Position numbers and translations under genes: made by a program. A DNA stretch of 64,000 nucleotides, from contig NZ_JAVDVK010000001.1 of the NCBI RefSeq assembly GCF_031456835.1, positions 3,348,001 to 3,412,000 on the forward strand. The letters run 5' to 3'. Source of the DNA: Leifsonia shinshuensis. GTDB lineage: Bacteria > Actinomycetota > Actinomycetes > Actinomycetales > Microbacteriaceae. The notes under the pieces were generated by a model. The model had not been told where the DNA came from, did no database searches, and saw nothing but the letters and a program-made list of their open reading frames with translations. Positions 59,943-64,000 of this stretch are shown here, piece after piece; positions within the stretch are counted from its first letter, which is position 1; each line of letters starts with the position of its first letter.

Positions 59943-61460
59943 TCAGAGGCCGCGGGCGAGGCGGTAGTAGGCGGCGTTCCAGGCGAGCTCGCGCTGGAAG
60001 TCGCGCAGCGTGGTCGTCTCGTCGATGATCAGGAGCTCGGTGCGCGCCATCCGGGCGAAATCCGCGAACGCGTCCACGCCGACCGCCGTGCTCATCACCG
60101 TATGGTGCGCGGCGCCGGCCTCGAGCCACGCCGTCGCCGACGTGGTGAAGTCGGGGGCCGGCTTCCACACCGCGCGACCGACCGGCAGCTTCGGCAGGGG
60201 AGCGGTCGGCTCGACCACCTCGACGACGTTCGCCACCAGGCGGAACCGGTCGCGCATGTCCGACAGCGCGACGACGACCGCGGGACCCGGGTCCGCCGTG
60301 AAGACGAGCCGCACGGGGTCGTCCTTGCCGCCGATACCCAGCGGGTGCACCTCCAGGGTCGGCCGTGCGCTCGTGAGCGACGGAGCGACCTCGAGCATGT
60401 GGGCGCCGAGGATGCGCTCGTCGCCCGGCGTGAGGTCGTACGTGTAGTCCTCCATGAGGGATGCGCCGCCCGGCAGGCCCGCGCCCATGACGTTCGCGGC
60501 CCGCACCAGCACGGCGGTCTTCCAGTCGCCCTCGGCGCCGAAGCCGTAGCCCTCGGCCATCAGCCGTTGCACGGCCAGACCCGGCAGCTGCTTCAGCGCG
60601 CCGAGGTCTTCGAAGCTGGTGGTGAAGGCGCCGAAGCCGCCCTCCTCGAGGAACGACCGCAGGCCCAGCTCGATCGCGGCGCCGTCGCGCAGCGACTGGT
60701 GCCGCTCGCCGCCCCGGCGGAGCTCGGGGACGACGTCGTAGAGCTCCTCGTACTCGGCGACCAGCGCATCCACGTCGGAGTCCGACGCGGCGGCGACGGC
60801 CTCGGCGAGCTCGTTGACACCCCACGTGTTCACCTGCACGCCGAACACCAGCTCGGCCTCGGTCTTGTCGCCCTCGGTGACGGCGACGAAGCGCATGTTG
60901 TCGCCGAAGCGGGCGAGCTTCAGCGAGTGGGTGGCCGCCCAGCCGGCTGCAGCGCGCATCCACGTGCCGATGCGTGCCGTCACGGCGGGGTCGCTGACGT
61001 GGCCGACGACGGTCGTGCGCGGGACGCTCAGCCGGGTCTGGATGTAGCCGAACTCGCGGTCGCCGTGCGCCGCCTGGTTGAGGTTCATGAAGTCGAAGTC
61101 GATCTCGCCCCAGGGCAGCTCGACGTTCGCCTGCGTGTGGAAGTGGAGCAGCGGCTTCTGCAGCGCGTCGAGGCCCGAGATCCACATCTTCGCGGGGCTG
61201 AAGGTGTGCATCCACGCGACCAGGCCGATCACGGCGTCGTCCGCGTTGGCCTCCAGCATGACGCGGCGGATGGCGTCGGAGTCGGTGAGCACCGGCTTCC
61301 ACACCACGCGCACCGGCACGTCGGATCCGGCGCCCAGCTGGTCGGCGATCGCCCGGGACTGCTCGGCGACCTGCGCGAGGGTCTCCGGCCCGTAGAGGTG
61401 CTGGCTGCCCGTGAGGAACCAGACCTCGTAGTGGTCGAGGGAGGTGGTGAGCTTCGGCAT
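59943..61460 (-). CDS. araA: L-arabinose isomerase
   Basis: The 505-residue enzyme converts L-arabinose to L-ribulose. Family residues are visible: first Glu in [11 protein letters not shown], second in [10 protein letters not shown], His in ILGAHMLEV and His in [11 protein letters not shown], the Mn2+ and substrate site. The N-terminus [17 protein letters not shown] is diagnostic. Its ATG shares one base with the araD stop (TGATG). It is last in araB-araD-araA. Cytoplasmic, about the expected length of 500. Confidence 0.97.
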   Translation of the reverse strand: MPKLTTSLDHYEVWFLTGSQHLYGPETLAQVAEQSRAIADQLGAGSDVPVRVVWKPVLTDSDAIRRVMLEANADDAVIGLVAWMHTFSPAKMWISGLDALQKPLLHFHTQANVELPWGEIDFDFMNLNQAAHGDREFGYIQTRLSVPRTTVVGHVSDPAVTARIGTWMRAAAGWAATHSLKLARFGDNMRFVAVTEGDKTEAELVFGVQVNTWGVNELAEAVAAASDSDVDALVAEYEELYDVVPELRRGGERHQSLRDGAAIELGLRSFLEEGGFGAFTTSFEDLGALKQLPGLAVQRLMAEGYGFGAEGDWKTAVLVRAANVMGAGLPGGASLMEDYTYDLTPGDERILGAHMLEVAPSLTSARPTLEVHPLGIGGKDDPVRLVFTADPGPAVVVALSDMRDRFRLVANVVEVVEPTAPLPKLPVGRAVWKPAPDFTTSATAWLEAGAAHHTVMSTAVGVDAFADFARMARTELLIIDETTTLRDFQRELAWNAAYYRLARGL

Positions 61461-62161
61461 CAGGCGGATCCTTCCGGGGACTGTCCGTAGACGTTCTGGT
61501 AGCGATCGAAGAGGCGGTCGATCGCCTCGGCGGGGATGGGGACGAGGGGGCCGCCCTGCTTGGCGATGTGGACGGTGCGGGCGACGTCCTCCGCCATCAC
61601 GGCGGCCTTGACGGCGTCGCGCGCGTCGCGGCCGATCGTGAACACGCCGTGGTTCTGCATCAGGACGGCGCGGCTGCGGTGACCGCTCAGGGTCGCGACG
61701 ATGCCGCGGCCGATCGAGTCGTCGCCGATGATCGCGAACGGGCCGACCGGGATGTCGCCGCCGAACTCGTCCGCCATCGCGGTGATGACGCACGGGATGG
61801 GCTCGGCGCGCGCCGCCCACGCGGTCGCGTAGGTGGAGTGGGTGTGCACGACTCCGCCGACCTCCGGCATCTCGCGGTACACGTAGGCGTGCGCCGCGGT
61901 GTCGGAGGAGGGGGACCGGTCGCTGCCGTGGGACCCGGGGACGACCTCCCCGTCGAGCGTGCAGAGGATCATGTTCTCGGGCGTCAGGTCGTCGTAGTCG
62001 ACGCCGCTCGGCTTGATGACGAAGAGGTCCTCGCCGGGTACGCGCTCGGAGACGTTGCCGCCGGTCCAGACGACGAGTCCGTAGCGGACCAGTTCGGAGT
62101 GCAGCGCGGCGACGCGCTCGCGGACCGCGCGGACGGTCGGGGTCTCGAGATCGCTGGTCAT
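61460..62161 (-). CDS. araD: L-ribulose-5-phosphate 4-epimerase
   Basis: The 233-residue class II aldolase-fold enzyme converts L-ribulose-5-phosphate to D-xylulose-5-phosphate. The zinc ligands are seen as [11 protein letters not shown] (His pair) and MQNHGVFT (third His). WTGGNVSER and [11 protein letters not shown] bind phosphate. It overlaps araB by ATGA and araA by one base. The product enters the pentose phosphate pathway. Confidence 0.96.
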   Translation of the reverse strand: MTSDLETPTVRAVRERVAALHSELVRYGLVVWTGGNVSERVPGEDLFVIKPSGVDYDDLTPENMILCTLDGEVVPGSHGSDRSPSSDTAAHAYVYREMPEVGGVVHTHSTYATAWAARAEPIPCVITAMADEFGGDIPVGPFAIIGDDSIGRGIVATLSGHRSRAVLMQNHGVFTIGRDARDAVKAAVMAEDVARTVHIAKQGGPLVPIPAEAIDRLFDRYQNVYGQSPEGSA

Positions 62162-63807
62162 GCGGTGGCTCCTTCCACGGGCAGGGCGTCGACGGCGGCG
62201 CGCTCCACGGCGAGGCCGGTCTGGTACCGCTCCAGGAAGCGCGCGAAGCCGGCGACGTCGTCGGGATGCGGGGTGGTGGTCTCGGCGACGGATCCGCCGA
62301 ACACCTTGGTGCGGAGGTACGTGTCGAGGTCGGCCGGGGCGGCGTCGTCGGCGGCGCGGTTCGCGGTGCCGGCGGCTGCGCGGTAGGCGGCGAGCACCGC
62401 GATGCCCCAGGCACCGCCCTCGGAGGCCGTCTCCGCCACCGAGACCGGAGCGTCGATCGCGCCCGCCAGGAACCGCTGCGCGACGCCCGCCGTGCGGAAC
62501 ATGCCGCCGTGGGCATACATCCGGTCGAGGGTCACCCCCTCGTCGGAGAGGACGCGCATCCCGAGGGCCAGCGTGCCGAAGACGCTGTACAACTGGGCGC
62601 GGACGAAGTTGGCGAGGGTGAGCCGGCTGTCCGGCGTGCGGACGACCAGCGGGCGTCCCTCGGGGAGGTCGGCGATGGGCTCGCCGGCCAGGTGGTTGTA
62701 GGCGACGAGGCCGCCCGCGTCCGGGGCGCCGGACAGGGCTTCCCGGAACAGCGTCTCGTACACCGCGTCGGTCGAGAGCGGAGTACCGGCAGCCTCGGCG
62801 AACCGGCCGAACATCCCGGCCCACGCCGCGAGCTCGCTCGCACCGTTGTTGCAGTGCACCATCGCGACGAGGTCGCCGGCCGGGGTGGTCACCAGGTCGA
62901 GCTCGTGGTGGACGGCGGAGAGCGGACGCTCCAGCACGACCATCGCGAAGATGCTCGTGCCGGCGGAGACATTACCGGTGCGCGGCGCGACGGAGGAGGT
63001 CGCGACCATACCGGTGCCCGCGTCGCCCTCCGGCGGGCAGAACGGGACGCCCGGCTGCAGCCGTCCGGTCGGGTCGAGCAGCGCGGCGCCGTCGGCGGTG
63101 AGCGCGCCCGCGTCGTCGCCCGCGACGAGCACCTCGGGGAGCAAGGACGGGAGGTCGATGCCATGGGCGGAGTCGAGGCCCGCGTAGCGGCGCAGGAGTT
63201 CGGCGTCGTAGGTGCGGGTGGCCGGATCGATCGGGAACATGCCCGACGCGTCGCCGACGCCCAGCACGGTGCGGCCGGTCAGCTTCCAGTGCACGTAACC
63301 GGCCAGCGTGGTGAAGAACGCGAGGTCCGGGATGTGCGGCTCGGCGTCGATCACGGCCTGGTGCAGGTGGGCGATGGACCAGCGCAACGGGATGTTGACG
63401 CCGAAGGCGGCGGTGAGCTCTGCCGCTGCCGGCCCCGTACTGGTGTTGCGCCAGGTGCGGAAGGGGACGAGGAGCTCGCCGTCGGCGTCGAACGGGAGGT
63501 ACCCGTGCATCATGGCCGAGACCCCGATCGCGCCGAACGACGTCGGCGCGACGCCGTGGCGCGCTTCGGCGTCGGCGATCAGGCCGGCGTACGCCTCCTG
63601 CAGCCCGGTCCAGACGGCGTCGAGGGAGTAGGTCCAGCGGCGGTCGACGTACTCGTTCTCCCACTCGTGCGTGCCGACGGCGAGGACGACCGACGGGTCG
63701 TCCGCATCCACCAGGCAGGCCTTGATGCGCGTCGAGCCGAGCTCGATGCCGAGGGCGGTGCGTCCCGACGCGATGGCGTCGCGGAGGCGGGTTTCCGGCG
63801 CGGTCAT
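62158..63807 (-). CDS. araB: L-ribulokinase (FGGY family)
   Basis: The 549-residue FGGY kinase phosphorylates L-ribulose. It has the N-terminal phosphate-loop block [17 protein letters not shown], a central TWRNTST substrate loop and the C-terminal [28 protein letters not shown] with ATP-site [13 protein letters not shown]. Position as first gene of araBDA gives the assignment; without it a generic FGGY sugar kinase would be the call. A LacI-type operator lies 18 bases before the ATG. Confidence 0.92.
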   Translation of the reverse strand: MTAPETRLRDAIASGRTALGIELGSTRIKACLVDADDPSVVLAVGTHEWENEYVDRRWTYSLDAVWTGLQEAYAGLIADAEARHGVAPTSFGAIGVSAMMHGYLPFDADGELLVPFRTWRNTSTGPAAAELTAAFGVNIPLRWSIAHLHQAVIDAEPHIPDLAFFTTLAGYVHWKLTGRTVLGVGDASGMFPIDPATRTYDAELLRRYAGLDSAHGIDLPSLLPEVLVAGDDAGALTADGAALLDPTGRLQPGVPFCPPEGDAGTGMVATSSVAPRTGNVSAGTSIFAMVVLERPLSAVHHELDLVTTPAGDLVAMVHCNNGASELAAWAGMFGRFAEAAGTPLSTDAVYETLFREALSGAPDAGGLVAYNHLAGEPIADLPEGRPLVVRTPDSRLTLANFVRAQLYSVFGTLALGMRVLSDEGVTLDRMYAHGGMFRTAGVAQRFLAGAIDAPVSVAETASEGGAWGIAVLAAYRAAAGTANRAADDAAPADLDTYLRTKVFGGSVAETTTPHPDDVAGFARFLERYQTGLAVERAAVDALPVEGATA

Positions 63808-63824
63808 GCTGCTCCTCACGTCAT

Positions 63825-63879
63825 TGTGACCGGTCACATCACACGGACGAGCATACGTTGCGCTGCCCGGAGGCTGCAA
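63825..63879 (-). promoter_or_regulatory. araB promoter and arabinose LacI operator
   Basis: On the minus strand TTGCAG (63874-63879), 18-bp spacer, TATGCT (63850-63855), 11 bases, then the perfect palindrome TGTGACCGGTCACA (63825-63838). This is the same spacing as the chvE promoter and a one-base variant of its operator. Confidence 0.75.
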
Positions 63880-64000
63880 CCCGGGGCCCGCAGCCGGGGC
63901 ACGCATCCCGTCGCCCCGCGCCCGCGCGCCCCGCCCCCGCGCCGAGCGAACGCCGCCCGCGCGCCCCCGCGCTCCCGCGCCGCGCGAACTGTGAGTTGAT
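63880..64000. other. Right-edge sequence with no recognisable gene
   Basis: The last 121 bases are extremely GC-rich (CCCGCGC runs) and show no frame with a ribosome site. It may be the upstream region or far end of a gene beyond the window. Confidence 0.5.

Noticed and set aside
63880..64000. Gene start at the right edge
   Set aside because: Only C/G-rich sequence without ribosome site or a frame with coding character.

Overview
The window is 64 kb of very GC-rich DNA with the gene style of a Gram-positive actinobacterium, most likely a Microbacteriaceae member such as Leifsonia or a relative. The reasons are LAAC-type lipoproteins, many ATGA/GTGA start-stop overlaps, GTG starts, small proteins of a type I associate with that family (DUF7882-like), and stacked ABC sugar importers with LacI repressors. 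No rRNA, tRNA, CRISPR array, insertion sequence, phage block or replication origin was seen. It reads as ordinary chromosome of a soil or plant-associated saprophyte.

Layout: 1-4.8 kb holds a VOC-fold protein cut by the window edge, a WYL regulator, an oxidoreductase remnant, and a polar amino-acid ABC importer with a GNAT gene. 4.9-10.9 kb holds an FAD/NAD(P)-binding protein, two small Pro-rich membrane proteins, two alpha/beta hydrolases (one behind a 16-codon leader peptide and a predicted SD-masking hairpin) and a GntR regulator. 11-18.8 kb is one operon: LacI repressor, CUT1 sugar importer, GH63-like hydrolase and GH127 beta-L-arabinofuranosidase. Behind it lies a 437-bp array of eleven palindromes, mostly at exact 40-bp steps, and a second LacI paralogue. 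20.7-26.1 kb has small orphan proteins, two DUF4397 surface proteins, a class F sortase and a SigK/RskA-like sigma/anti-sigma pair; both DUF4397 genes carry the same upstream 10-mer. 26.2-35.9 kb holds an alpha-galactosidase, a PF03013-type protein, and a seven-gene cassette (branched-chain-type ABC importer with fused LivH-LivM permease, luciferase-like monooxygenase, two AhpD/CMD proteins).

36-48 kb holds a fatty-acid desaturase with a tiny coupled gene, two cold-shock genes, small genes that seem to start on ATC, an Abi/HEPN toxin-like gene directly behind a strong RNA hairpin (candidate AbiF-type RNA), a putrescine-oxidase-like enzyme with a divergent amine permease, a nucleotidyltransferase and Kup. 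47.6-51.7 kb is a TetR-controlled NCS1 permease and amidohydrolase pair. 51.9-63.8 kb is an L-arabinose regulon: LacI repressor, chvE-mmsA-mmsB importer and araBDA, with matching promoter/operator layouts, flanking a PEP-mutase-like and a TPP enzyme.

Together: GH127 and the CUT1 importer would release and import arabinofuranosides from plant polymers, ChvE-MmsAB imports free sugar, and AraBDA feeds it to the pentose phosphate pathway. The strongest leads for something new are the 40-bp palindrome array, the Abi/HEPN gene with its upstream RNA, the leader-peptide hydrolase, and the apparent ATC starts.
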